This document shows, in pieces, positions 48,444-59,030 of a stretch of 64,000 nucleotides of DNA (the stretch's first letter is position 1; each line of letters opens with the position of its first letter). The DNA lies in NCBI RefSeq assembly GCF_900088825.1, contig NZ_LT592170.1, positions 668,590 through 732,589 of the forward strand, read 5' to 3'. The notes below the pieces were generated by a model, which worked only from the letters and a program-made list of their open reading frames with translations, was not told the DNA's origin and ran no database searches. The translations under genes were made by a program, and so were the position numbers. The stretch comes from Thiomonas delicata. GTDB taxonomy: Bacteria > Pseudomonadota > Gammaproteobacteria > Burkholderiales > Burkholderiaceae_C.

Positions 48444-50018
48444 TCACTGCGCGGTTGCCATGGGCGCAACGGGCGATGTGCCGTGCGTGTTCAGCACACC
48501 GCCGCCCATGGCCTGGTAGAGCGCGGCGCTGTCGGCCAGTCGCTGTCCCTGCGCCGCAATCAGCCCGATGCGCGTCTGCTGCGCCTGCTGCTGCGCCGTG
48601 AGCAACTGCAGGTAGCTGGCCGCGCCCAGTTGGTATTGCTGCGCGACGAGCTTGAGCGACTCCTGCGCCGAAGCGTCGGCGGCCGCCTGCGCCTGCAGGG
48701 TCTGGGCATCGTTATCCAGCGCGCGCAGCGCGTCGGCCACGTTGCGCAAGGCTTGCAGCACTGTCTGCTGGTAGTTGGCGCCGGCGGCCTGCAGGCTGGC
48801 CTGTGCCGCGTTGGCGCCGGCTTTCAGGCCGGCGTTGAACAAGGGCTGGGCAAGCTGCCCGGCCAGATTCCAGACGATGGAGCCCGGGCCGAACAGGGCG
48901 CTGGTGGTCAGGGCCTGGGTGCCCAGGCTGGCGCTCAGGTTGATCTGCGGATAGAGATTGGACACCGCCACGCCGTATTGCGCGGTGGCCGCATGCAGCA
49001 GCGCCGTGGACGCCTGGATGTCGGGCCGCTGGCGCACCAGATCGGAGGGCACGACCAGCGGCAGGTTGGAGGGCAGCGCGAAGTCGGTCAGCGTGAAGCG
49101 GGGGATGTCGGCTGCTCCCGGAGCCTGGCCGATGAGCACAGCCAGGAGATGGTTGGCCTGCTCCTGCTTGTTGCGCAGCGGCGGCAGGCTGGCACGTGTT
49201 TGCTCCACCTGGGTTTGCAGGGTCAGCACATCGGTTCTGGCGGCCGCGCCCAGCGCGAAGCGCTTGTGGGCAATGTCCAGCTGGCTTTCCTGGGCCTTGA
49301 GAATGGCCTCGGTCGCCTCGATCTGCGCGCCCAACTGGGCCTGGTTGAAGGCCGTGACGGCCACGTTCGCGGCCAGGGTCAGGCGTGCACCGGCGAGTTG
49401 GAAACTCTGGTAATCGGCCTGCGCCGCCAGCGCCTCGAGCGCGCGGCGGTTGCCACCGAACAGGTCGAGGTTGTAATTGACCGCGACGCTGGCGTTGTAC
49501 AGGTTGAAGATATTGGTCGAGCCGCTATTTTGTCCGAAGCTCGAGCTACTGAAGGCGTTGCGGCTGACGCCGAGCTTGCCGTTGACCGTGGGGTAGAGCG
49601 TGGAACCCGCTTGTGCGGCGTAGGTCTGCTGCGCTTGCCGCAGGGTGGCTTCCGCGGCGGCCAGCGTGGGGCTGTTGCGCAGCGCCTGCTGAACCAAGTC
49701 GTCGAGCCGGGCCGAACCGAATTGCCGCCACCAGTCCGGCGCCACGGTCTGCGTGGCGCCAAAGCGTTGCGCCCCGCCCATGCTGCCCGGCGCGGAGGCC
49801 GTGCCGGCGGGAAGCGGGGCGCGGGTATAGCTTGCCACGGCGGGGGCGGGCGGAGTCTTGAAATTCGGCCCGACCGTGGTGCAGCCGGACATCGCGACGA
49901 CGGCGAGCAAGGGCGCCAGAGGCAGCAAGCGCAAGCCTCGATGGGGGCGCGCGGCTGCCGGTTGAAGGTGGCCAGTTCCTCCGGTGTTGGGCGTACGCAG
50001 GTTTGAGTTGGGGCTCAT
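48444..50018 (-). CDS. NodT/OprM-family outer-membrane efflux lipoprotein
   Basis: Trimeric outer-membrane channel subunit of 524 residues. After a hydrophobic signal (about 28-44) there is a lipobox-like VAMSGC with lipid cysteine near 46, then two outer-membrane-efflux repeats with long coiled helices; VAPDWWRQFGSARLDDLVQQAL and VRQRPDIQASTALLHAATAQ are family hallmarks. It is the first gene of the operon, so channel-adaptor-permease is the order. The N-terminal 25 residues before the signal are unusually long, and a start further inside is possible. Confidence 0.93.
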   Translation of the reverse strand: MSPNSNLRTPNTGGTGHLQPAAARPHRGLRLLPLAPLLAVVAMSGCTTVGPNFKTPPAPAVASYTRAPLPAGTASAPGSMGGAQRFGATQTVAPDWWRQFGSARLDDLVQQALRNSPTLAAAEATLRQAQQTYAAQAGSTLYPTVNGKLGVSRNAFSSSSFGQNSGSTNIFNLYNASVAVNYNLDLFGGNRRALEALAAQADYQSFQLAGARLTLAANVAVTAFNQAQLGAQIEATEAILKAQESQLDIAHKRFALGAAARTDVLTLQTQVEQTRASLPPLRNKQEQANHLLAVLIGQAPGAADIPRFTLTDFALPSNLPLVVPSDLVRQRPDIQASTALLHAATAQYGVAVSNLYPQINLSASLGTQALTTSALFGPGSIVWNLAGQLAQPLFNAGLKAGANAAQASLQAAGANYQQTVLQALRNVADALRALDNDAQTLQAQAAADASAQESLKLVAQQYQLGAASYLQLLTAQQQAQQTRIGLIAAQGQRLADSAALYQAMGGGVLNTHGTSPVAPMATAQ

Positions 50019-50403
50019 GGAAAGTGCAAGGGCAGCATGAATGCGCGGAGGAACTCTGGCCGGCGGTGGCGCGAAGCGGAACTCTGGGCCATGGGGCTAA
50101 ACATGATATGGGCAAGGTTCAAAGCCCGTAGGCATGCACGGCCCCTTATTTTGTGAACAAAAACCGCTGGACATTCGCGGGCAAAGTGGCGCCGTCTGGC
50201 GGTGGCCGTTGTCTCTGGATGACGGGAAGGCGCGCGCCGCCTTCCGCCGCAAGATTTTTGGGCGTGGCACGAGGGTCGCCCGAATGCGGTCTTGTCATCC
50301 ATCGCGGAGTGTGCTCGTTAAATGGCAGACAATTCCCGGCGTGCCTTGTGCATTTCGGCACGAACATGCTCTTGCTCCAAGCGCACCCTTACTCTGGATC
50401 GCC
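50019..50403. other. 385-bp divergent promoter region of the efflux operon
   Basis: No gene is supported here. A 14-base palindrome, TTTTGTGAACAAAA (50149-50162), could be a regulator site. No adjacent regulator gene of the TetR, MarR or LysR type is present to match it. Confidence 0.4.
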
Positions 50404-51180
50404 ATGCAAAACTCTCTTCCACCCCAATCGTCCTCAGGTTCGTCCATACCCAAGGGGGTCTGGATCGCCGGCGGCATCTTCGGCGCCATCATCGTGGTGC
50501 TGCTGGCCGCGGTGCTCTACAAGTTGAGCGTCCCGGCCGCGCCCACGGCCGGACCCCAGGCTGCCGGCATGGGCGCTTCGGCCGCGATGCCTTCCGGTGC
50601 GGCTTTGGGCGGCGGCAACAATCCGCAGTCTGCGGTGGCCGTGACCGGCGCGAATCCGGCAGCGCCGGGGGCCGCGCAATTCGCGCCCTTGCAATCCTCG
50701 ACCGGACAGGCGAAGGCGCAACCCAGCCGTCGCGTTGCGGCCGGCGAACGGCGCGAACAGTCCGCGCAGTCCACGACGGCGCGCAGCGGCGCGCCGCAAA
50801 CCTTTGCGCCGCAACCCGTGCAGACGCAGGCGCCGCAGCCACCGGCTTGTGCCAGTTGCGGCACCGTGGTGGCCGTGACGCCGGTGCAGGAGCAGGGCCA
50901 GGCCAATGGCGTGGGGGCCATCGTGGGCGGCCTGGTGGGCGGCTTGCTCGGCAACCAGATCGGGGGCGGCAATGGCCGCACCGCGGCCACGGTAGTCGGC
51001 GCTGTCGGCGGAGGCTTTGCCGGCAACGAAGTGCAAAAGCGCATGAATGCGCACACCGTTTATCGTGTCGAGGTGCGCATGGACGACGGGCAGGTGCGCA
51101 CCACCACGCTGGGCGCCGCGCCGCCGGTGGGGCAGCGCGTGCAATTCAGTGCCAATGGCGGGCTGAACCCCATTCCGTGA
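50404..51180 (+). CDS. Glycine-zipper 2TM domain membrane protein
   Basis: A 258-residue envelope protein. One N-terminal membrane helix (about 20-42) is followed by an Ala/Pro/Gln-rich linker, a CASCG pair near 157-160, and a glycine-zipper 2TM domain (GAIVGGLVGGLLGNQIGGGNGRTAATVVGAVGGGFAGN, split in two zipper segments around 175-215), then a beta tail with YRVEVRMDDGQVRT. This is the SlyB/Rick-17kDa type tail usually linked to envelope integrity. The ATG at 50404 immediately precedes the helix. Function unknown. Confidence 0.8.
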   Translation: MQNSLPPQSSSGSSIPKGVWIAGGIFGAIIVVLLAAVLYKLSVPAAPTAGPQAAGMGASAAMPSGAALGGGNNPQSAVAVTGANPAAPGAAQFAPLQSSTGQAKAQPSRRVAAGERREQSAQSTTARSGAPQTFAPQPVQTQAPQPPACASCGTVVAVTPVQEQGQANGVGAIVGGLVGGLLGNQIGGGNGRTAATVVGAVGGGFAGNEVQKRMNAHTVYRVEVRMDDGQVRTTTLGAAPPVGQRVQFSANGGLNPIP

Positions 51181-51212
51181 TCGTTTCGGGCGCCGCGTTC
51201 GCGCCCACCGCT

Positions 51213-52739
51213 TCAGCCTGAGATCACCCTGCGGTACTGCACCGCCTCGGCCAGGTGCGCCAGCGCGATGTTGTCTTGCCCGGCCAGATCGGCGATGGTG
51301 CGTCCCACCTTGAGCGTGCGATGCGCCGCGCGGGCCGACCAGCCCAGGCGCCTGAGCGCATCGGTTAGCCATTGCGCTGCCGCGTCGTCCAGCGCGCAAT
51401 GCGAATCCAGCGCAGCACCCGACAGGGCGGCATTCGGGCAGCCTTGCCGGGCGAGCTGGCGTTGCATGGCGTCCCGCACCCGCGCGGCAATGGCGCCACT
51501 GGGCTCCCCCTGCGGCATGCGCAACAGTTCGTCCGGCGCCAGCGCGCCGACCTCCACCTGGATGTCGATGCGGTCGAGCAGCGGCCCGGAGATGCGTCCC
51601 TGGTAGCGGGCCACCTGCTCGGGCGTGCAGCGGCATGCGCGCGTGGCATGGCCGAGGTAGCCGCAGGGGCAGGGGTTCATCGCCCCGATGAACTGGAAGC
51701 GCGCCGGAAATTCCGCCTGCCGCGCTGCGCGCGAGATATGAATGCGCCCGGTTTCCAGCGGTTCGCGCAGGCTTTCCAGCACATTGCGGTCGAATTCGGG
51801 CAGCTCGTCGAGGAACAAGGTTCCCTGGTGGGCCAATGAAATTTCACCTGGGCGCAGGACAGCGCCTGCGCCGCCGCCGACCAGGGCCACGGCGGACGCG
51901 GTGTGGTGGGGGCTGCGGAATGGGCGCTGTCCCCAGCGCGACACGTCGAAACGCCCCGTCAGGCTCAGGACCGCAGCGCTTTGCAGCGCCTCCTCGGGCT
52001 GCATCGGCGGCAGCAGGCCGGCGAAACGTTGCGCCAACATCGACTTGCCGCTGCCGGGCGGTCCCACCATGAGGGCGTGGTGGCTGCCGGCGGCGGCGAT
52101 TTCCAATGCGCGTTTGGCCGCCGCCTGGCCGCGGACGTCGGACATGTCGGGCGTATCGGCGGCCGCAATACTTGCGGGCGCCGCCGGGCGCAGGCTGGCG
52201 GCGTCGCGCTGTTTGCACAGATACGCGACGACATCGCTCAGGTGGCGGGCGCCGAGCACGGCCTCGGGGGCGACCAGCGCGGCTTCGGCGGCGCTGTCGG
52301 CGGGGAGTACGAAGCACGGCGCGATGCCATGCGCTGCGTCGCGGCGGCTGATGGCATAGGCCATGGCCAGGGCGCCGCGCACCGGGCGCAGTGCGCCCGA
52401 CAGCGACAGCTCGCCCGCGAATTCATGCCCAAGCAGGGCCTGCATCGGAATGCTGCCTTCGGCGGCCAGCAGGCCCAGCGCAATGGGCAGATCGAACCGG
52501 CCGGACTCCTTGGGCAGGTCGGCAGGAGCCAGGTTCACGACGATGCGCCGCGAGGCCGGGAACGTAAAGCCGCTGTTGAGCAGCGCGCTGCGCACGCGGT
52601 CGCGCGACTCGCGGACTTCGGCCTCGGGCAGTCCGACGATGGAAAAGCTCGGCAGGCCGTTCCCCAGGTGAACCTCCACCTGGACCGGCGGCGCCTCCAG
52701 ACCCAGCAGGGCGCGGCTGGCAACCAGGGCCAGGGCCAT
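51213..52739 (-). CDS. yifB: YifB/ComM-family Mg-chelatase-like AAA ATPase
   Basis: A 508-residue protein with an N-terminal Lon-protease-like fold (about 1-170), an AAA+ Mg-chelatase ATPase domain with Walker A GPPGSGKS and Walker B LFLDELPEF, a zinc-like CPCGYLGHATRACRC cluster, and a C-terminal Mg_chelatase_C domain. ComM members are helicases that extend branch migration during natural transformation. Complete in length. It follows ubiK by five bp on the same strand. Confidence 0.95.
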   Translation of the reverse strand: MALALVASRALLGLEAPPVQVEVHLGNGLPSFSIVGLPEAEVRESRDRVRSALLNSGFTFPASRRIVVNLAPADLPKESGRFDLPIALGLLAAEGSIPMQALLGHEFAGELSLSGALRPVRGALAMAYAISRRDAAHGIAPCFVLPADSAAEAALVAPEAVLGARHLSDVVAYLCKQRDAASLRPAAPASIAAADTPDMSDVRGQAAAKRALEIAAAGSHHALMVGPPGSGKSMLAQRFAGLLPPMQPEEALQSAAVLSLTGRFDVSRWGQRPFRSPHHTASAVALVGGGAGAVLRPGEISLAHQGTLFLDELPEFDRNVLESLREPLETGRIHISRAARQAEFPARFQFIGAMNPCPCGYLGHATRACRCTPEQVARYQGRISGPLLDRIDIQVEVGALAPDELLRMPQGEPSGAIAARVRDAMQRQLARQGCPNAALSGAALDSHCALDDAAAQWLTDALRRLGWSARAAHRTLKVGRTIADLAGQDNIALAHLAEAVQYRRVISG

Positions 52740-52744
52740 GCCGG

Positions 52745-53014
52745 TCAGGGCGAAGCGGGCGAATCGGTGTGCGGGGCCGCCTGCGCTTCCAGCGCGGCGA
52801 CCTGGGCCTCCAGCTGGGCAATGCGGGCGCTGGCCGCGGCCAGTACGGCCTGCAGCGCGTCGAATTCATCGCGGCTGACGAGGTCCAGCCGCCCGGCGGC
52901 CGACTGCGCCAACGCGCGCGCATTGCGTTGCATGTCCTTGAGCGGCGATTTATCCAGTGCCTCGGCGGCGCGGCGCAGGAAGGCCTTGGGCGAGTTGGGT
53001 GCGGAGTCGTTCAT
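52745..53014 (-). CDS. ubiK: Ubiquinone biosynthesis accessory factor UbiK (YqiC/BMFP)
   Basis: A small 89-residue protein with an N-terminal amphipathic helix and a C-terminal coiled coil (about 50-78, LQAVLAAASARIAQLEAQVAALE), the DUF526/BMFP layout. UbiK helps the UbiJ-containing complex for ubiquinone synthesis under oxygen. The conserved LVSRDEFDALQ motif before the coil supports the call. It heads the ubiK-yifB pair and is divergent from the porin operon. Confidence 0.9.
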   Translation of the reverse strand: MNDSAPNSPKAFLRRAAEALDKSPLKDMQRNARALAQSAAGRLDLVSRDEFDALQAVLAAASARIAQLEAQVAALEAQAAPHTDSPASP

Positions 53015-53243
53015 GGTGAAGGGGTGACGCGTGGGAGCCAGGCCCTATTGTGGCGGCAATCGGCCGGCAGGCCAAAACAACCTGCGCCGGGAGCGGGCCG
53101 ACAGCGGCACGCCGCGCTTGCAGCAGGACGCGTTGCGGGCGGTTTTTGTGCATGAACCGATGGGCAACCCAAGGATTGGCGCGCACCAAAACGGGCGTTT
53201 ATTGCCATCATCGCCACGGCTGGTGCATGCCTGAAACGCTACA

Positions 53244-53260
53244 TGCACTTTTTTGGTGCT
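53244..53260 (+). promoter_or_regulatory. NtrC-like enhancer site
   Basis: TGCACTTTTTTGGTGCT fits the NtrC consensus TGCACY-N5-RGTGCA at all but the last base. It is centred about 107 bp before the expected start point of the sigma-54 promoter, a normal enhancer distance. Confidence 0.7.
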
Positions 53261-53332
53261 CGTGACGCCAAATTTGGGCGCCTGGAGCACAGAAGCCCGA
53301 TGAATCATTGTGTGACTGACATCGAGATCGGC

Positions 53333-53348
53333 TGGCATGAAATCTGCT
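53333..53348 (+). promoter_or_regulatory. Sigma-54 promoter of porin-glnK-amtB
   Basis: TGGCATGAAATCTGCT carries the essential GG and GC pairs at the required 10-base spacing and differs from TGGCACG-N4-TTGCW at two positions. Transcription would start near 53359, giving a leader of about 64 bases. Confidence 0.75.
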
Positions 53349-53422
53349 GAGCAAGGCCAGGGTTGGGATCAGCTCCGCCCACTGTGTGCCACTCGCAAAT
53401 CCAACGTTCCGGGAGAACCTTG

Positions 53423-54966
<1,544 letters not shown>

Positions 54967-54994
54967 TCCCAGCCCTCACAGAAAGGTCATCGAC

Positions 54995-56386
54995 ATGAAA
55001 AAGTTTCTTGCCATTCTTGCGTTGTCCATGGCGGCCTTGGCCGGCCCGGGCAGCGCCTGGGCGCAAACGGCCAGCGCCCCGGCCGCGGCGACACCCGCAG
55101 CCGCCGCGCCCGCAGCTGCTCCGGCGCCAGCTGCAACACCCGCGGCGGCGGCGGCGCCCAATCCCGCGGCCTTCATCAATTCCGGCGACAACGCCTGGAT
55201 GCTCACCTCCACCGCCCTGGTGCTGATGATGACCATCCCCGGCCTGGCACTGTTCTACGGCGGCATGGTGCGCAAGAAGAACGTGCTGGCCACGTTGATG
55301 CAAAGCTTCGCCATCACCTGCCTGGTCACGGTGCTGTGGATGATCGTCGGCTACAGCCTGGCGTTCACCTCGGGCAGCGGATTCATCGGGGGGCTGAGCC
55401 GGTTCTTCCTCTCCGGCATGGGGCTGGATAGCGCGAATGCCTTGGCGCCCACCATCCCCGAGACGACCTACATGACCTTCCAGATGACCTTCGCCATCAT
55501 CACGCCGGCGCTCATCGTGGGGTCGTTCGCCGATCGCATGAAATTCTCCGCGCTGCTGTGGTTCATGGGCTGCTGGCTGCTGGCCGTGTATGCGCCCATC
55601 GCCCACATGGTCTGGGGCCCCGGCGGCTGGCTGGGCGGTGACGGCGTGCTCGACTACGCGGGCGGTACCGTGGTGCACATCAACGCCGGCGTCGCCGGCC
55701 TGGTGGCCGCCCTCGTGATGGGCAAGCGGGTGGGTTATGGCAAGGAGCCGATGCCCCCGCACAACCTGGTCCTGACCATGATCGGCGCCTCGCTGTTGTG
55801 GGTGGGCTGGTTCGGCTTCAACGCGGGTTCCGCAGTGGCTGCGAGCGACCGCGCCGGCATGGCCATGGCGGCCACGCAGATCGCCACCGCGGCAGCAGCC
55901 CTGGGCTGGATGTTCGCCGAGTGGATGTCGCGCGGCAAACCCACCATCCTGGGCATCTGCTCCGGTGCGGTGGCGGGCCTGGTGGCGATCACCCCGGCGT
56001 CCGGCTTCGTCGGCCCGACCGGCGCGCTGGCCATCGGCATCGCCGCTGGCGTGGTGTGCTTCTGGACCGCGGTGTACATGAAGGAAATGATCGGCTACGA
56101 CGACTCGCTCGACGCTTTCGGCGTGCACGCCATCGGCGGCATTCTCGGCGCGCTGCTGACCGGCGTGTTCGCGGTCAAGGCCATCGGCGGTACCGCCGGC
56201 GTGCTCGAAGGCAATCCGGGCCAGCTCCTGATTCAGGCCAAGGGCGTCGCCGTGACCATCATCTACGATGCCATCGTCACGTTCATCATCCTCAAGCTCG
56301 TCGACATGACCATCGGCCTGCGCGTCAGCGAGGAGCAGGAGCGCGAGGGCCTCGACATCAGTCTGCATGGCGAGCAGGTGCTCTGA
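54995..56386 (+). CDS. amtB: Ammonium transporter AmtB
   Basis: Inner-membrane ammonium channel of 463 residues. A signal peptide ending AWAQ and an Ala/Pro-rich linker of about 40 residues precede eleven membrane helices; GLALFYGGMVRKKN starts the core and the pore twin histidines are in VVHINAGVAG and FGVHAIGG. The C-terminal tail RVSEEQEREGLD is the GlnK-binding end. The ATG at 54995 is preceded by AAAGG and leads straight into the signal peptide; the frame is open upstream but overlaps glnK. Twenty-eight bases separate it from glnK. Confidence 0.97.
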   Translation: MKKFLAILALSMAALAGPGSAWAQTASAPAAATPAAAAPAAAPAPAATPAAAAAPNPAAFINSGDNAWMLTSTALVLMMTIPGLALFYGGMVRKKNVLATLMQSFAITCLVTVLWMIVGYSLAFTSGSGFIGGLSRFFLSGMGLDSANALAPTIPETTYMTFQMTFAIITPALIVGSFADRMKFSALLWFMGCWLLAVYAPIAHMVWGPGGWLGGDGVLDYAGGTVVHINAGVAGLVAALVMGKRVGYGKEPMPPHNLVLTMIGASLLWVGWFGFNAGSAVAASDRAGMAMAATQIATAAAALGWMFAEWMSRGKPTILGICSGAVAGLVAITPASGFVGPTGALAIGIAAGVVCFWTAVYMKEMIGYDDSLDAFGVHAIGGILGALLTGVFAVKAIGGTAGVLEGNPGQLLIQAKGVAVTIIYDAIVTFIILKLVDMTIGLRVSEEQEREGLDISLHGEQVL

Positions 56387-56458
56387 ACCTGGTTTGATTG
56401 CAGGATGGTTTCACCGGGGTGATCCTCTCGCCCCGGCCGCATCTCCAGCGGAATCTTC

Positions 56459-56484
56459 AGCCCGGCCGAGCGCCGGGCTTTTTT
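56459..56484 (+). terminator. Rho-independent terminator after amtB
   Basis: AGCCCGGC and GCCGGGCT pair around a five-base loop and run into TTTTTT (56479-56484). It closes the porin-glnK-amtB operon 73 bp after the stop. Confidence 0.92.
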
Positions 56485-56602
56485 CTGGGCGCTGCCGCCG
56501 GCAGGAATCACGCGGCTCTGTCACAATTTGCAGATTCCCGTCCGCCTTCGTGCCGCCGCGCGCGCTGCCGGCATGGCTTCAAACCACAACATCCGTCCAC
56601 GC

Positions 56603-57895
56603 ATGATTCCTCATCTCGTCTCCGCAGAAAACGGTCCGGTGCTCGAACTCGAGCAAAGGATTCTCGAAGCCCAGCCCGCCATCGAGCGTTGGTTCCGCCT
56701 GGAGTGGATGGAACACTCGCCGCCGTTCTACGCCTCGGTGGACCTGCGCAACGGTGGCTTCAAGCTGGCCCCGGTGGACACGAACCTGTTCCCAGGTGGA
56801 TGGAACAACCTGTCCGACGAGATGCTTCCGCTGGCCGTGCAGGCGGCCATGGCCGCCATCGAGAAGATCTGCCCCGAGGCCAAGGGATTGCTGTTGATTC
56901 CCGAGAAGCACACCCGCAACACCTTCTATCTGGAGAATCTTGCGCGGCTGACCCAGATCTTCCACCAGGCCGGGTTGAAGGTGCACGTCGGCACGGTGGA
57001 CGAGGCCATCACCGAGCCCACGTCGGTGCAACTGCCCAATGGCGACAGCCTGCTGCTCGAGCCCCTCGTGCGCGGCAAGCGCCGCTTGGGGACGAAGGAC
57101 TTCGACCCCTGCACCATCCTGCTCAACAACGACCTCTCCTCCGGCGTGCCGGCCAGCCTGGAAGGCCTGTACGAGCAATACGTTCTGCCTCCCCTGCACG
57201 CGGGCTGGACCACGCGGCGCAAGACCACCCACTTCAAGAGCTATGACGATGTGGTGAAGCGCTTCGCCAAGCTCATTGGCGTGGACCCCTGGATGCTGAA
57301 CCCGTATTTCGCGCATTGCGGCAACATCGACTTCCACGAGCGCCAGGGCGAGGACTGCCTGGCCGACGCCGTCGACACCGTGCTCGGCAAGGTGCGCAAG
57401 AAGTACAAGGAATACGGCATCCACGAAAAACCTTTCGTTGCCGTCAAGGCCGATGCCGGCACCTATGGCATGGGCGTGATGATGGTGCACGACGCCAGCG
57501 AGGTGAAGGACCTCAATCGCAAGACGCGCAACAAGATGAGCGTGGTCAAGGAGGGCATGGAAGTCCGGGACGTGATCATCCAGGAGGGCATTCCCAGCAT
57601 CGAGCGCCTGCAGGAGGCGGTGTGCGAACCCGTGGTCTACATGATGGACCGCTATGTGGTGGGCGGCTTCTATCGCGTGCATGCCGAGCGCGGGCCGAGC
57701 GAGAACCTCAACTCGCCCGGCATGCATTTCGTGCCCCTGGCCTTCGACGAACAGTTCAACGTCACCCACCCCGACGCCAAGCCCGGCACCAATGGCCCGA
57801 ACCGCTTCTACATGTACGGCGTGATTGCCCGCCTGGCGCTGGTGGCCGCGAGTTACGAACTCGAACGCACGGACCCCGAGACCGAGACGATCTGA
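56603..57895 (+). CDS. gshA: Glutamate-cysteine ligase, Thiobacillus ferrooxidans type
   Basis: First enzyme of glutathione synthesis, joining glutamate and cysteine with ATP. The 430-residue protein belongs to the proteobacterial branch distinct from E. coli GshA: HSPPFYASVDLRNGGFKLAPVDTNLFPGG, NDLSSGVP, and VKADAGTYGMGVMMV for the ATP-grasp-like region are intact (each shown in part). I prefer the ATG at 56603 (MIPHL), which matches the family N-terminus; an in-frame ATG at 56573 would add ten residues. It is followed by gshB after 30 bp, so the two form one pathway operon. Confidence 0.93.
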   Translation: MIPHLVSAENGPVLELEQRILEAQPAIERWFRLEWMEHSPPFYASVDLRNGGFKLAPVDTNLFPGGWNNLSDEMLPLAVQAAMAAIEKICPEAKGLLLIPEKHTRNTFYLENLARLTQIFHQAGLKVHVGTVDEAITEPTSVQLPNGDSLLLEPLVRGKRRLGTKDFDPCTILLNNDLSSGVPASLEGLYEQYVLPPLHAGWTTRRKTTHFKSYDDVVKRFAKLIGVDPWMLNPYFAHCGNIDFHERQGEDCLADAVDTVLGKVRKKYKEYGIHEKPFVAVKADAGTYGMGVMMVHDASEVKDLNRKTRNKMSVVKEGMEVRDVIIQEGIPSIERLQEAVCEPVVYMMDRYVVGGFYRVHAERGPSENLNSPGMHFVPLAFDEQFNVTHPDAKPGTNGPNRFYMYGVIARLALVAASYELERTDPETETI

Positions 57896-57925
57896 AGTGA
57901 TGCGAACCCATTTCCCCGCCGCGCG

Positions 57926-58900
57926 ATGAACCTCCTCTTCGTCGCCGATCCGCTCGAGGCCTTCAACCCGAAGAAGGACTCGACCCTGGCCATGATGCGC
58001 GAGGCGCAGCGCCGCGGCTTCGCCGTCTGGGCCTGCGAGCCGCGGCAGCTGCACTGGCTGGGCGGCGCGGGCCAGGCCGAGGCGGGTCCGGTGCAGGCCC
58101 AGTGCCGCCATGTGCAGCTGCTCGATGGCGCCAAGCCCTGGTTCGGCGACATCGAGCATGTCGTGCGGCCGCTGCGCGAATTCGACGCGGTGTTGATGCG
58201 CAAGGACCCGCCGTTCGACAGCGAGTTCTTCTACGCCACGCATCTGCTGGAGCAGGCCGAGCGGGAGGGCGCGCGTGTGTTCAACCGCCCGCGCGCGTTG
58301 CGCGACCACCCGGAGAAGCTCGCCATCCTGGAGTGGCCGCAGTTCATCCCGGCAACCCTGGTGAGCCGCGACATGGCCGCCTTGCGCGCCTTCGCCGCCG
58401 AACATGGCGACATCATCGTCAAGCCGCTCGACGGCATGGGCGGGGCCGGCATTTTCCGCTTGCGCCAGGGGGGTGACGGCAGCCCGGACGTCAACCTGAA
58501 TGTGGTGCTCGAAACCCTTACCGATTTCGGCCGGCGCACCATCATGGCCCAGCGCTTCATTCCCGAGATCGCGCAGGGAGACAAGCGTGTGCTGCTCATC
58601 GGCGGCGAGCCGGTTCCCTTCAGCCTGGCGCGGATTCCCCAAGGGGGCGAGACGCGCGGGAACCTGGCGGCCGGAGGCCTGGGCGTGGCTCAGGCGCTGA
58701 CCCCGGCGGATCGCGCCATCGCCCAGGCCATCGGCGCCGAACTCGCCGCGCGCGGCCTGCTCCTGGTCGGCATCGACATCATCGGCGACCGCCTCACCGA
58801 GATCAACGTCACCAGCCCCACCTGTTTTGTTGAAATCAGCGAACAAACAGGTTTCGACGTCGCCGGGCGTTTCATCGACGCCATGCTGGCCCGGCTCTGA
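57926..58900 (+). CDS. gshB: Glutathione synthetase
   Basis: Second enzyme of glutathione synthesis, an ATP-grasp ligase adding glycine to gamma-glutamylcysteine. The 324-residue protein has MRKDPPFD, IVKPLDGMGGAGIFR for the ATP-binding loop, and EINVTSPTCFVEI at the metal site, all typical of GshB. Normal length. Directly follows gshA. Confidence 0.97.
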   Translation: MNLLFVADPLEAFNPKKDSTLAMMREAQRRGFAVWACEPRQLHWLGGAGQAEAGPVQAQCRHVQLLDGAKPWFGDIEHVVRPLREFDAVLMRKDPPFDSEFFYATHLLEQAEREGARVFNRPRALRDHPEKLAILEWPQFIPATLVSRDMAALRAFAAEHGDIIVKPLDGMGGAGIFRLRQGGDGSPDVNLNVVLETLTDFGRRTIMAQRFIPEIAQGDKRVLLIGGEPVPFSLARIPQGGETRGNLAAGGLGVAQALTPADRAIAQAIGAELAARGLLLVGIDIIGDRLTEINVTSPTCFVEISEQTGFDVAGRFIDAMLARL

Positions 58901-59030
58901 CGTCCCCGGGGCGAGCCTTGCCCCGCGCGCAAGTCCTTTCGCCCTGCGCGGCGCAACACCCTAAGATATCGACGTAACGAAGAGTTACCGCCGGAGCCAG
59001 GCATCGAGCATGGCCCGGCCGGGGGAACGC

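Larger units (their letters stand above)
53015..53422. other. 408-bp control region between ubiK and the porin-glnK-amtB operon
   Basis: The right half holds an NtrC-like palindrome and a sigma-54 promoter (listed separately). Further GCAC and GTGC half sites occur near 53182 and 53222, one of them weakly paired. The left part shows no gene. Confidence 0.6.

Noticed and set aside
56579-58846. 755-codon minus-strand open frame across gshA-gshB
   Set aside because: Shadow frame with biased composition and no recognisable domain.
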